Shown in pieces: positions 43,182-50,704 of a stretch of DNA of 64,000 bases; within the stretch, counting starts at the first letter, position 1; each line of letters opens with the position of its first letter. The DNA lies in NCBI GenBank assembly GCA_902778255.1, contig CACYXD010000009.1:47986-111985 (forward strand), given 5' to 3'. This DNA is from an uncultured Prevotellaceae bacterium. Its GTDB lineage: Bacteria > Bacteroidota > Bacteroidia > Bacteroidales > Bacteroidaceae. The notes under the pieces were generated by a model that worked only from the letters and a program-made list of their open reading frames with translations, did not search any database and was not told the origin of the DNA. A program made the position numbers and the translations under genes.

Positions 43182-44861
43182 ATGAACAACGCTGAGTTAC
43201 AACGCATCAAACAGAGGTATAACATCGTGGGCAACTGCGAGGCTCTAAACCATATTCTGGACGTTGCCCTTCAGGTGGCGCCCACCGATTTGAGCGTTCT
43301 CATTGTTGGCGAAAGTGGTGTTGGTAAGGAGATTATCCCCCGAGTCATCCACGACAATTCACCCCGCAAGCGAGAGAAATACTTTGCTATCAACTGCGGT
43401 TCTATCCCTGAGGGTACCATTGACTCCGAACTCTTCGGTCACGTGAAAGGTTCCTATACTGGTGCTATCAATGACTCGCCTGGCTATTTTGGCGTAGCAA
43501 ATAAAGGTACACTGTTTCTTGACGAGGTGGGCGAACTGCCTTTAGCTACACAAGCCCGATTGCTACGAGTTTTAGAAACGGGTGAATACATACCCGTGGG
43601 TGGTACTGAAATCCGCAAGACCGACGTGCGCATTGTGGCTGCTACAAACGTGAACATCCGCCAGGCCATCAGCGAAGGCCGTTTCCGCGAGGATCTTTAC
43701 TATCGTCTGAACAGTATCCCCATCCAAATGCCTCCCCTGCGCGAGCGTGGCGAGGACATTGTGCTACTGTTTCGTCTCTTTGCTATGCAGATGGCCGAGA
43801 AATACCGTATGGAGCGCGTCACGCTGACCGACGAAGCTAAGCAGTTGTTGATGCACTATAAATGGCCAGGCAATGTGCGCCAGTTGAAGAATATTACGGA
43901 ACAGATCTCCGTGCTGAGCCAAGAGCGCATTATTACCCCTCAGATTCTGTCGAAGTTTATTCCTCAGGATCAGGACACCACACAACTCGCTGTAATTAAA
44001 AACAATAGCGACCATTCGTTCGAGAATGAGCGCGAGATTCTCTATAAGATTCTCTTTGAACTGCGCGGCAACGTCAACGATATGCGACGCGAGATGAGCC
44101 AGCTGAAGAAACAGATGGAAGATGTCAAGACGACACCCTCATCTGCTATCCAACCCATACAGCCCATTCACCCCATCAACCCCATATTCGAAGATGCCGA
44201 AGCAGAGGAATACATCGAGCCGACACCTGAGCAGGAGAACCTGAATCTCAGCGAACTGAGCCGTCAGATGTTGGAGAAGGCACTGGAGCGCAATAATGGC
44301 AATCGTAAGAAAGCTGCTCAGGAACTGGGTATCAGCGACCGCACGCTCTACCGTCGACTGAAGCAATACGGGTTGATGCTGGTATTCTTTGTTACAACAT
44401 TCTTCATGTCGTCGTGCTACTCCTTCAACGGAGCTAGCATTGACTACAACAAGACGAAGACCATTCAGATCAGCGACTTCCCCCTGCGCACCAACTACGT
44501 GTGGGGTCCAATGGCCAGCATCTTCAACAACCAGCTGAAAGACCAATATGCCAACCATACCAAGCTCATTCAGGTAAAGCGTAACGGCGACTTGAGGGTT
44601 GATGGCGAGATAACACGGTACGAACAGCGCAACAAATCTGTATCGGCCGAAGGCTATTCTGCCCAAACCGAGTTGTCGATGACCGTCAACGTGCGTTTCA
44701 CCAACAACGCCAATCACACAGAGGACTTCGAACGCCAGTTCACAGCCACTACGACTTATGATACAACACAGTCACTCAATGCTGTGCAGGAGGAGTTGGT
44801 CACCCAGATGGTCAAGGACATCACCGACCAAATTTTCAACGCAACCGTAGCAAACTGGTAA
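43182..44861 (+). CDS. Sigma-54-dependent activator fused in frame to LptE-like lipoprotein
   Basis: This is one open frame of 559 residues. Residues 1-250 are a sigma-54 interaction AAA+ domain: Walker A GESGVGKE (43-50), GSYTGA (90-95, the GAFTGA-equivalent that contacts sigma-54), and Walker B LFLDEVGE (111-118). No receiver domain precedes it. A linker with QPI/HPI/NPI repeats follows, then a Fis-like helix-turn-helix (NNGNRKKAAQELGISDRTLYRRLKQ, ending near 396). From Met399 the frame continues as MLVFFVTTFFMSSC, a lipoprotein signal, and an LptE-like body (SFNGASIDYNKTKTIQI...). In related genomes these are separate adjacent genes, so this is either a real fusion, an internal start, or a one-base error. 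See findings. Confidence 0.85.
   Translation: MNNAELQRIKQRYNIVGNCEALNHILDVALQVAPTDLSVLIVGESGVGKEIIPRVIHDNSPRKREKYFAINCGSIPEGTIDSELFGHVKGSYTGAINDSPGYFGVANKGTLFLDEVGELPLATQARLLRVLETGEYIPVGGTEIRKTDVRIVAATNVNIRQAISEGRFREDLYYRLNSIPIQMPPLRERGEDIVLLFRLFAMQMAEKYRMERVTLTDEAKQLLMHYKWPGNVRQLKNITEQISVLSQERIITPQILSKFIPQDQDTTQLAVIKNNSDHSFENEREILYKILFELRGNVNDMRREMSQLKKQMEDVKTTPSSAIQPIQPIHPINPIFEDAEAEEYIEPTPEQENLNLSELSRQMLEKALERNNGNRKKAAQELGISDRTLYRRLKQYGLMLVFFVTTFFMSSCYSFNGASIDYNKTKTIQISDFPLRTNYVWGPMASIFNNQLKDQYANHTKLIQVKRNGDLRVDGEITRYEQRNKSVSAEGYSAQTELSMTVNVRFTNNANHTEDFERQFTATTTYDTTQSLNAVQEELVTQMVKDITDQIFNATVANW
44151..44186 (+). repeat. Four 9-bp repeats encoding QPI/HPI/NPI
   Basis: CAACCCATA, CAGCCCATT, CACCCCATC and AACCCCATA are consecutive 9-bp units in the linker between the AAA+ domain and the helix-turn-helix of the activator. 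Confidence 0.9.
44376..44861 (+). CDS. lptE: LptE-like lipoprotein part (possible separate gene with internal start)
   Basis: The ATG at 44376 would start a 161-residue LptE family protein with lipobox MSSC and body SFNGASIDYNKTKTIQISDF. LptE is an outer-membrane lipoprotein that plugs the LptD barrel and helps place lipopolysaccharide in the outer membrane. A short GC-rich context (GGGTTGATG) precedes the ATG. It is listed apart because the predicted product cannot act as an outer-membrane lipoprotein if it stays joined to the cytoplasmic activator; translation from this ATG is the simplest way to make both. The name rests on family resemblance and the conserved position before secG. Confidence 0.7.
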   Translation: MLVFFVTTFFMSSCYSFNGASIDYNKTKTIQISDFPLRTNYVWGPMASIFNNQLKDQYANHTKLIQVKRNGDLRVDGEITRYEQRNKSVSAEGYSAQTELSMTVNVRFTNNANHTEDFERQFTATTTYDTTQSLNAVQEELVTQMVKDITDQIFNATVANW

Positions 44862-44865
44862 ACCT

Positions 44866-45648
44866 ATGGATATAGTAGAACTCATTGAACACCCAGAGCG
44901 AATGGATCGCGACACACTCTACGAGTTGCGGTCTATGCTGGCACTATATCCCTATTTTCAGACGGCACGCCTGCTGATGCTACAGAACCTCTACTTGCTC
45001 CATGACCCGTCCTTCGACCAGGAGTTGCGCCGCGCCGCCATCTATATTACCGATCGCAAAGTGCTCTTCCAGATGATTGAGGCCGCACACTACAAGTTAA
45101 AGGCAGCCCAATCAACCAACAGCCATCAGCCAACAGCCATCAGCCAACAGGCTACAGCTGAGGAACGCAACAGCCGCACCATATCGCTTATCGACGATTT
45201 CCTCGACTCGCTGCCAAAAGAGGAAGAGGAGCCAACTCCTAAGAAAGGCAAGCGCAAGCCTACACCTGCTGATGCCGCCGTTGACTATGTGGCCTACCTC
45301 CTTGAAAGTGAGAGCGAAGACGAACAGGAACAGGCTTCCGAGTCGCCCCAGCTTATCGGTCAGAGCCTTATTGACTCTTTCATCAACAACGAAAAGGGGA
45401 AGATTGTACTCAACGAATCCCCTACCCTCAAGCCAGAGCTCCCTACCGACGACCCTGACACACAAAATGAGGTCGAACAAGGGTATTTTACCGAGACTTA
45501 TGCCCGAATTTACATCAAACAGGGCAATTATTCCAAGGCTTTAGAAATTATTCAGCAATTAAGTTTGGATAATCCGAAAAAAAATGTTTACTTTGCAGAC
45601 CAAATTCGCTTCTTGAAGAAATTAATAATAAACAACAATAAAAAATAG
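44866..45648 (+). CDS. Tetratricopeptide-like protein upstream of secG
   Basis: This 260-residue protein opens MDIVELIEHPERMDRDTLYEL and has the pattern SMLALYPYFQTARLLMLQNLYLLHDP seen in Bacteroidetes proteins between lptE and secG. A poly-Gln/Ser/Pro region around residues 80-110 is encoded by 14-bp repeats. A TPR-like unit near the end (YFTETYARIYIKQGNYSKALEIIQQLSLDNPK) is the only recognisable fold. No signal peptide is seen. It starts 4 bp after the lptE stop, in the same operon. Function is unknown; the constant neighbourhood suggests envelope or secretion work. Confidence 0.8.
   Translation: MDIVELIEHPERMDRDTLYELRSMLALYPYFQTARLLMLQNLYLLHDPSFDQELRRAAIYITDRKVLFQMIEAAHYKLKAAQSTNSHQPTAISQQATAEERNSRTISLIDDFLDSLPKEEEEPTPKKGKRKPTPADAAVDYVAYLLESESEDEQEQASESPQLIGQSLIDSFINNEKGKIVLNESPTLKPELPTDDPDTQNEVEQGYFTETYARIYIKQGNYSKALEIIQQLSLDNPKKNVYFADQIRFLKKLIINNNKK
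45107..45150 (+). repeat. 7/14-bp repeats inside the TPR-like gene
   Basis: AGCCATC and AGCCAAC alternate: two exact 14-bp units (45121-45134 and 45135-45148) preceded by a diverged CCAATCAACCAAC. They encode a Gln/Ser/Thr/His-rich linker. Confidence 0.85.
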
Positions 45649-45658
45649 CTTACAAAAA

Positions 45659-46030
45659 ATGGGAATTTATTATCTTTTAATTATCCTCATTGTCATTGCT
45701 GCCGTACTCATGGTAGGCATTGTACTGATTCAGGAATCTAAGGGTGGTGGTTTGGCATCAAACTTCGCCTCTTACAATCAGATTGGCGGTGTCCGCAAGA
45801 CCACCGACTTCATCGAGAAAGCCACTTGGGGGCTCGCTATCTTCATGGTAGTTGTCAGCGTTGCATGTGCATACTTCGCACCCAAGGCTGCTGGCGACAC
45901 CAACCTCATTGACCAAGTAGAGGCCAACCCCATTACCAGCCCAAGCAACACCAACGCTATTGAGGCTACTCCTGCTCAGGAAGCTCCCGCCGAGATTACT
46001 CCCGAGGCTGCTCCTGCTGAGAATCAGTAA
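45659..46030 (+). CDS. secG: Preprotein translocase subunit SecG
   Basis: SecG is the small non-essential subunit of the SecYEG channel. This 123-residue protein has two membrane helices (about 4-24, YLLIILIVIAAVLMVGIVLI, and about 54-75, WGLAIFMVVVSVACAYFA), joined by the conserved LIQESKGGGLASNFA loop. The C-terminus after residue 85 is an Ala/Pro/Glu-rich tail (ATPAQEAPAEITPEAAPAEN), likely disordered. It ends the operon that runs from the sigma-54 activator; a strong terminator follows. Confidence 0.94.
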   Translation: MGIYYLLIILIVIAAVLMVGIVLIQESKGGGLASNFASYNQIGGVRKTTDFIEKATWGLAIFMVVVSVACAYFAPKAAGDTNLIDQVEANPITSPSNTNAIEATPAQEAPAEITPEAAPAENQ

Positions 46031-46050
46031 TTCATAAAAGGATTAAAAAA

Positions 46051-46084
46051 AATCCCTCGCTTTTCAATCGAAAGGCGAGGGATT
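46051..46084. terminator. Bidirectional terminator between secG and isomerase gene
   Basis: AATCCCTCGC pairs with GCGAGGGATT, flanked by an A-run on the left and TTTTATT on the right. It lies between two convergent genes. Confidence 0.9.
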
Positions 46085-46113
46085 CATTTTATTCAGAACT
46101 TCCGTTCTATCGC

Positions 46114-47610
46114 TTATGCAAAGGGATTCTCTGTGGGATAGTAGTCACCCTTGGGGAAGTTGTAGTCGATCTCGTCAACGGGGATACCCATGTACTTGAG
46201 AACCTCCCACAAGTACTTACCCTGATGGCCGAACATAACGGCGCAGTGGTGTGGGTAGTGCTTCTCGATGAGGACGTGACGATAGAAGCGGCTCATATTC
46301 TTGATACCGAAGATACCGATGCTACCGAATGAACGTGTAGCCACAGGAATAACCTCGCCCTGAGCGATGTAAGCGCGGAGCTTGGTGTCGGCAGTAGACT
46401 GCAGACGATAAACAGTAGCCAGACCTGGCTGGATGTCACCCTCGAGGGTACCGTTGGTAACCTCAACAGGCAGAGCGCGAGCCATAATGCGCTGGAAGCA
46501 CATCTGGCAGTTGCAAACCTTAGAAGAAGCAGTGTTACCGCAGTGGAAGCCCATGAAGATTTCCTTCTCGGTATAGGTGTCGCAAGCAAACTTCTTACCC
46601 TTGATGCTCTCTTCGTACATGTCGGTAGGTACGGTGTTGTTGATGTCGAGCAGGGTAACAGCATCCTGAGAGATACATGTTCCGATATACTCTGACAAAG
46701 CACCATAGATATCAACCTCGCAAGCTACAGGAATACCACGACTCGTCAGACGGCTGTTCACATAGCAGGGAACGAAGCCGAACATGGTCTGGAATGCAGG
46801 CCAGCACTTGTTGGCCATAGCCACAAACTGACGAGAGCCCTTGTGAGCCTCAATCCAGTCAGTCAGGGTCAGCTCATACTGAGCGAGCTTAGGCAGAACT
46901 GAAGGAATCTTGTTACCGTGACCGAGCTCTGCAGCCATATCCTTCACAACCTCGTCGATACGTGGATCGCCCTGATGCTTCTGGAAAGCCTCAAGCAGGT
47001 CGAGCTCTGAGTTCTCTTCGATCTCAACATCGAGGTCATACAGGGCGCGGATAGGAGCGTTACAAGCCAGGAAATTGTTAGGACGAGGACCGAAGCTGAT
47101 GATCTTCAGGTTCTGCAGACCAACGATAGCACGTGCGATGGGCAGGAACTCGTGAATCATCTCAGCACACTGAGCAGCGTCGCCAACGGGCTCCTCAGGA
47201 ATGTAAGCGCGAGTCTTGCGCAGAGACAGAGCCTGGCTAGCATTCAGCATACCGCAATATGCATCACCACGACCGTCGATCAGGTCGTTCTGAGTCTCCT
47301 CAGCAGCAGCGCAGAACATGGTGGGACCCTGGAACCAGTCAGCAATCATGGTCTCAGAAATCTCGGGACCAAAGTTGCCAAGATAAACGCAGAGAGCGTT
47401 ACAGCCGGCCTTCTGCACATCTGCCAGAGCTTGCTGAGCGTGGATCTCACTCTCAACAATGCAGATAGGACACTCGTAGATGCCTTCCTTACCAAATTTC
47501 TTTTCATACTCAGCAATAACGGCCTTGCGGCGGTTCACTGCCAATGATTCGGGGAAACAGTCGCGACTTACAGCGACAATTCCTACTTTAACTACAGGTA
47601 CATTTTTCAT
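46114..47610 (-). CDS. L-fucose/L-arabinose isomerase family protein
   Basis: This 498-residue cytoplasmic enzyme resembles the FucI/AraA superfamily, which interconverts aldoses and ketoses with Mn2+ at a conserved Glu-Asp-His site. Recognisable parts are GNFGPEISETMIADWF (about 78), CEVDIYGALSEYIGT (about 295), DINNTVPTDMYEES, FHCGNTASSKVCNCQMCFQ (about 355), and FGHQGKYLWEVLKYMG near the end. The exact substrate (fucose, arabinose, or another sugar) cannot be told. A cysteine-rich CNCQMC cluster near 365 is unusual and may bind metal. No kinase or aldolase of the fucose pathway sits beside it. It has a good promoter preceded by a 22-bp repeat array. Confidence 0.85.
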   Translation of the reverse strand: MKNVPVVKVGIVAVSRDCFPESLAVNRRKAVIAEYEKKFGKEGIYECPICIVESEIHAQQALADVQKAGCNALCVYLGNFGPEISETMIADWFQGPTMFCAAAEETQNDLIDGRGDAYCGMLNASQALSLRKTRAYIPEEPVGDAAQCAEMIHEFLPIARAIVGLQNLKIISFGPRPNNFLACNAPIRALYDLDVEIEENSELDLLEAFQKHQGDPRIDEVVKDMAAELGHGNKIPSVLPKLAQYELTLTDWIEAHKGSRQFVAMANKCWPAFQTMFGFVPCYVNSRLTSRGIPVACEVDIYGALSEYIGTCISQDAVTLLDINNTVPTDMYEESIKGKKFACDTYTEKEIFMGFHCGNTASSKVCNCQMCFQRIMARALPVEVTNGTLEGDIQPGLATVYRLQSTADTKLRAYIAQGEVIPVATRSFGSIGIFGIKNMSRFYRHVLIEKHYPHHCAVMFGHQGKYLWEVLKYMGIPVDEIDYNFPKGDYYPTENPFA

Positions 47611-47673
47611 TTTAATGAAACTAAAAAAGTTATAATAATCTTAGGTTTACTTTTTCGGGTCAACATTCTGATG

Positions 47674-47705
47674 CAAAGATACAACATTCTTCACAACCCT
47701 CCAAA
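47674..47705 (-). promoter_or_regulatory. Promoter of the isomerase gene
   Basis: On the minus strand the -7 box TATCTTTG (47681-47674) and -33 TTTG (47705-47702) are 20 bp apart, 63 bp before the start codon. Confidence 0.75.
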
Positions 47706-47760
47706 TTTAAAAGGCAAAAAACATCAATATTATAAAATTTTTGAAACAAAATTACAATCA

Positions 47761-47892
47761 ATGCCAAAACACAACATGAAACAGGCTGAAACGCGAGACG
47801 AAACAGGCCAAAACGCAACCTAAAACAGCCTAAAACGCAAGCTAAAACAGGCTGAAACGCAAAGCGTTTTAAGCCAAAACACAAAATTCAAC
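47761..47892. repeat. Six degenerate 22-bp tandem repeats with AAAC every 10-12 bp
   Basis: Six units of exactly 22 bp (starts 47761, 47783, 47805, 47827, 47849, 47871) follow the plan AGGCTGAAACGCAAnCTAAAAC. Each holds AAAC (or AAAAC) twice, 10 and 12 bp apart. The array lies 56 bp upstream of the isomerase promoter. There is no spacer structure. A 74-residue frame through it is a repeat artefact. Confidence 0.9.
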
Positions 47893-47914
47893 ATTCTAAC
47901 AGCCCGAAACGGAA

Positions 47915-47944
47915 AAGGGCGCTCGAATCATTTTGGGCGCCCTT
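47915..47944 (-). terminator. Hairpin after GH13 gene
   Basis: AAGGGCGC pairs exactly with GCGCCCTT around a 14-bp loop, 23 bp after the GH13 stop. The T-run on the minus strand is weak (TTTTCCGTTT), so termination may be partial. Confidence 0.65.
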
Positions 47945-47967
47945 TGCTATGATATGAGGGAAAAAAA

Positions 47968-49584
47968 TTACAGTTTAAAAACCACAGCTCCGCGAGCGGG
48001 GAGAGTTATGGGCACCTGCTGGTCACGCATCAGGACGAGGGAGGCGTGACTGCCCGTGAGCAAGTCGGTGGCCTTGTAGGCCTTCTCCTGAATCTCCAGG
48101 TAGCTGAAGGCGTGGTCGGGAATGGTGAGCTGAATCGTCAGCTGCTGGTCGTCGAAGTTGACCACCACCAGCAGTATGTCGTTGCCCGCCTTACGCAGAA
48201 AGGCATACTGACGGAAATACTGCTTGTTGGCATACATCACGTCGAACATCTGACCCTCGGCAACGGCCTTCTCGGTCTGGGCTATCTGAAGCACCTTATT
48301 ATATACAAGGGTAAGGTCGGTGAAATGTGATGAGAGCGACCAGTAGTCAAAGATAGTGGTGCGTCCGTCACGCCCGCTGAAGCCTTCCTCGTCCATGCCA
48401 CGCTCGCCCCACTCCTGTCCGAAGTAGAGCATGAAAGGGTTCTTCTGCATCAGGGCGTTGACCACGAGTGCCGGCACAGCTTTCTCGCCTGAGCCTGCAA
48501 AGAAGTCGCTAGCAATGCGCTGCTCGTCGTGATTCTCGAGGAAATAGAGCATGTGGTCGCGGATATCGTCGGTCAGCTGCCAAGCCCAGGTGATAGCATC
48601 GGTGCCCCGACGATGGCAGATGACGTCGCGCATAGCGTCGTACATACCCACCTTGTCGTAGAGATAGTCGAAGCCCGAGGCGATGTAGCGGCGATACTCA
48701 GCAGGATTATACACCTCGCCGATGAAGCGGATGTGGGGGTACTGCTGGCGAACACGGGCTGTGGCCCAAGCCCAGAATTCGGCAGGCACCATCTCGGCCA
48801 TGTCGCAACGGAAGGCATCGACACCCTTTGAGGCCCAGAAGAGCAGGATCTGGAGCATCTTCTGCCAGGTGGAGCATTGCTCGTTGAGCATAGACCAAGT
48901 ACCATTATAGTCCTTACCGTAGTTGAGCTTCACGGTCTCGTACCAGTCGTTGCGGCCTGGCGCGTTATGGAAGCAGTCGTTACCCGTAGCCTTGGCTGGC
49001 ATCTCGGTGTAGGGTTCTTTCTCGCCATGATAGAGGTCGAAATAGGGCAGGAAAGGCTGGCCTGGGCAGTAGTAGAAATTATTGTGTACGGGGTCGAAGC
49101 CATTCTCAGGGTTGTCATCCTCGCCAAGGTCACGCACACCGGCGGGCTTGCAGATGCTGTGGTACTGACGGGCCACATGGTTGGGCACGAAGTCGATGAT
49201 CATCTTCAGACCGGCACGATGGGTGCGGCCGACGAGTTTCTCAAACTCCTCCATACGCTTCTCTACATTGACAGCCAGATCGGGATCCACATCATAGTAG
49301 TCGGTGATGGCGTAAGGCGAGCCTGCCCTACCCTTCACCACCGCTGGATGCTGGCGGGGAATGCCGTAGCGGGTGTAGTCGGTCATCGTAGCGTGACGGA
49401 TGACACCTGTGTACCATACATGCGAGACGCCCATCTCGCGAATCTGCTTGAGCACGGAGGGCGTGAAGTCGTTGAACTTGCCGCAGCCATTTTCCTCGAT
49501 AGTACCAAAAGGTTTACGCGTCTGACAGCTGTTGCCATACAGACGCGTAAAGATTTGGTAAATAATAATTTTAGAACCTTTCAT
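47968..49584 (-). CDS. Alpha-amylase family glycoside hydrolase (GH13)
   Basis: This 538-residue protein has no signal peptide and should act on cytoplasmic alpha-glucans or maltodextrins. The (beta/alpha)8 barrel shows the four GH13 signature regions: MIIDFVPNHVARQ (about 133), GVDAFRCDMAEMV (about 255; nucleophile Asp), FIGEVYNP (about 287; acid/base Glu), and FLENHDEQRIAS (about 350; transition-state Asp). The start MKGSKIIIYQIFTRLYGNS is typical of Bacteroidetes intracellular amylases. It lies 17 bp downstream of fabD on the same strand, a likely accidental operon. It complements the glycogen genes at 7547-12250. Confidence 0.93.
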   Translation of the reverse strand: MKGSKIIIYQIFTRLYGNSCQTRKPFGTIEENGCGKFNDFTPSVLKQIREMGVSHVWYTGVIRHATMTDYTRYGIPRQHPAVVKGRAGSPYAITDYYDVDPDLAVNVEKRMEEFEKLVGRTHRAGLKMIIDFVPNHVARQYHSICKPAGVRDLGEDDNPENGFDPVHNNFYYCPGQPFLPYFDLYHGEKEPYTEMPAKATGNDCFHNAPGRNDWYETVKLNYGKDYNGTWSMLNEQCSTWQKMLQILLFWASKGVDAFRCDMAEMVPAEFWAWATARVRQQYPHIRFIGEVYNPAEYRRYIASGFDYLYDKVGMYDAMRDVICHRRGTDAITWAWQLTDDIRDHMLYFLENHDEQRIASDFFAGSGEKAVPALVVNALMQKNPFMLYFGQEWGERGMDEEGFSGRDGRTTIFDYWSLSSHFTDLTLVYNKVLQIAQTEKAVAEGQMFDVMYANKQYFRQYAFLRKAGNDILLVVVNFDDQQLTIQLTIPDHAFSYLEIQEKAYKATDLLTGSHASLVLMRDQQVPITLPARGAVVFKL

Positions 49585-49601
49585 TATTTACTGTTTTATT
49601 C

Positions 49602-50489
49602 TTATTCAATGCCGTGAGCGCTGACTTCCTTGTTGATCTTGGCTATCATGCCCTGGAGCGCCTTACCAGGACCACACTCGGTGAAGTCGTCGGCACCATC
49701 AGCAATCATGTTCTGAACACACTGTGTCCAGCGTACAGAAGAGGTGAGCTGTGCAATGAGGTTCTGCTTGATCTCGGCAGGCTCAGTGTGGGGCTTGCCA
49801 TCCACGTTCTGATAAACGGGGCACTTAGGAGTCTGGAACTCGGTCTTCTCGATAGCAGCCTGAAGCTCGTCCTTGGCGGGCTGCATCAGGGGGCTGTGGA
49901 AAGCACCACCCACCTTCAGGGGCAGCGCACGCTTGGCACCAGCGGCCTTCAACTGCTCGCAAGCCTCGTTGATAGCATCTACGTTACCAGAGATAACCAG
50001 CTGACCGGGGTTGTTGTAGTTGGCGCAAACCACTACGTTGCCCTCACGGTTGATGCCAGCGCAAATCTCCTCCACTTTCTCGTCGGGCAGGCCGATGATG
50101 GCTGCCATCGTAGAGGGTGCAGCCTCGCAAGCCTTCTGCATAGCCATAGCACGGGCATAGACCAAACGCAGGCCATCCTCGAAGCTCAGGGCACCAGCAG
50201 CCACGAGTGCCGAGAACTCACCCAGAGAGTGACCAGCAGTCATAGCGGGCTGAAAAGCGTCGCCCATACAGATAGCAGAGATGACGCTGTGAAGGAATAC
50301 GGCAGGCTGGGTGACCTTGGTCTGCTTCAGGTCATCGTCCGTACCCTCGAACATAATATCAGTGATTCTGTAGCCAAGAATCTCGTTAGCCTTCTCAAAA
50401 AGTCCCTTTGCTGTTGCGTTGTTGTCGTAGAGATCCTTACCCATTCCTACGAACTGTGCTCCCTGTCCAGGGAAAACAAATGCTTTCAT
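49602..50489 (-). CDS. fabD: Malonyl-CoA:ACP transacylase
   Basis: FabD loads malonyl groups from CoA onto acyl carrier protein for fatty acid synthesis. The 295-residue protein begins MKAFVFPGQGAQFVGMGKDL and has the active-site GHSLGE (Ser in AGHSLGEFSAL, about residue 90), a downstream GGAFHSPLM with the catalytic His (about 198), and the closing ECGPGKALQGMIAKI. All motifs are intact. A minus-strand TACCTTTG -7 box lies 41 bp upstream. Other fab genes are not in the window. Confidence 0.96.
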   Translation of the reverse strand: MKAFVFPGQGAQFVGMGKDLYDNNATAKGLFEKANEILGYRITDIMFEGTDDDLKQTKVTQPAVFLHSVISAICMGDAFQPAMTAGHSLGEFSALVAAGALSFEDGLRLVYARAMAMQKACEAAPSTMAAIIGLPDEKVEEICAGINREGNVVVCANYNNPGQLVISGNVDAINEACEQLKAAGAKRALPLKVGGAFHSPLMQPAKDELQAAIEKTEFQTPKCPVYQNVDGKPHTEPAEIKQNLIAQLTSSVRWTQCVQNMIADGADDFTECGPGKALQGMIAKINKEVSAHGIE

Positions 50490-50529
50490 TTCTTTCTTCT
50501 AAATTTTAATGAATAAATGTTTGCGGGTG

Positions 50530-50537
50530 CAAAGGTA
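50530..50537 (-). promoter_or_regulatory. -7 box of fabD promoter
   Basis: On the minus strand this reads TACCTTTG, about 41 bp upstream of the fabD start, back to back with the pyrB promoter. Confidence 0.65.
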
Positions 50538-50630
50538 GTGCAAATCGAGCGAAAAACCAAATTTATTTGTATTTTTCCGAGATGCAGCCTACCTTAGCCA
50601 GATTTTATTTCCGGCAGAGGTACAAATAAA

Positions 50631-50658
50631 AATTGATAATTGATAATTGATAATTGAA
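50631..50658. repeat. 7-bp tandem repeat (AATTGAT x3 plus AATTGAA)
   Basis: Four consecutive 7-bp units, exactly 28 bp, end 10 bp before the pyrB -7 box and occupy the -33 region. Confidence 0.95.
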
Positions 50659-50668
50659 AATTTTATTG

Positions 50669-50676
50669 TAACTTTG
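50669..50676 (+). promoter_or_regulatory. -7 box of pyrB promoter
   Basis: TAACTTTG matches the -7 consensus, 28 bp before the pyrB ATG. The -33 position is covered by the AATTGAT repeat. Confidence 0.7.
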
Positions 50677-50704
50677 CAACCTGAATAAAACAATTCAGCC
50701 ATTT

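Noticed and set aside
47660-47884. A 74-residue minus-strand frame rich in Phe, Leu and Arg
   Set aside because: It is the translation of the 22-bp repeat array and its flank; the composition is periodic and it has no promoter or conserved context.
47761-47892. Possible CRISPR array
   Set aside because: Units are continuous and degenerate with no unique spacers, and no cas genes are present.
49614-50516. A 300-residue plus-strand frame
   Set aside because: It is antisense to fabD, which has intact motifs and a promoter.
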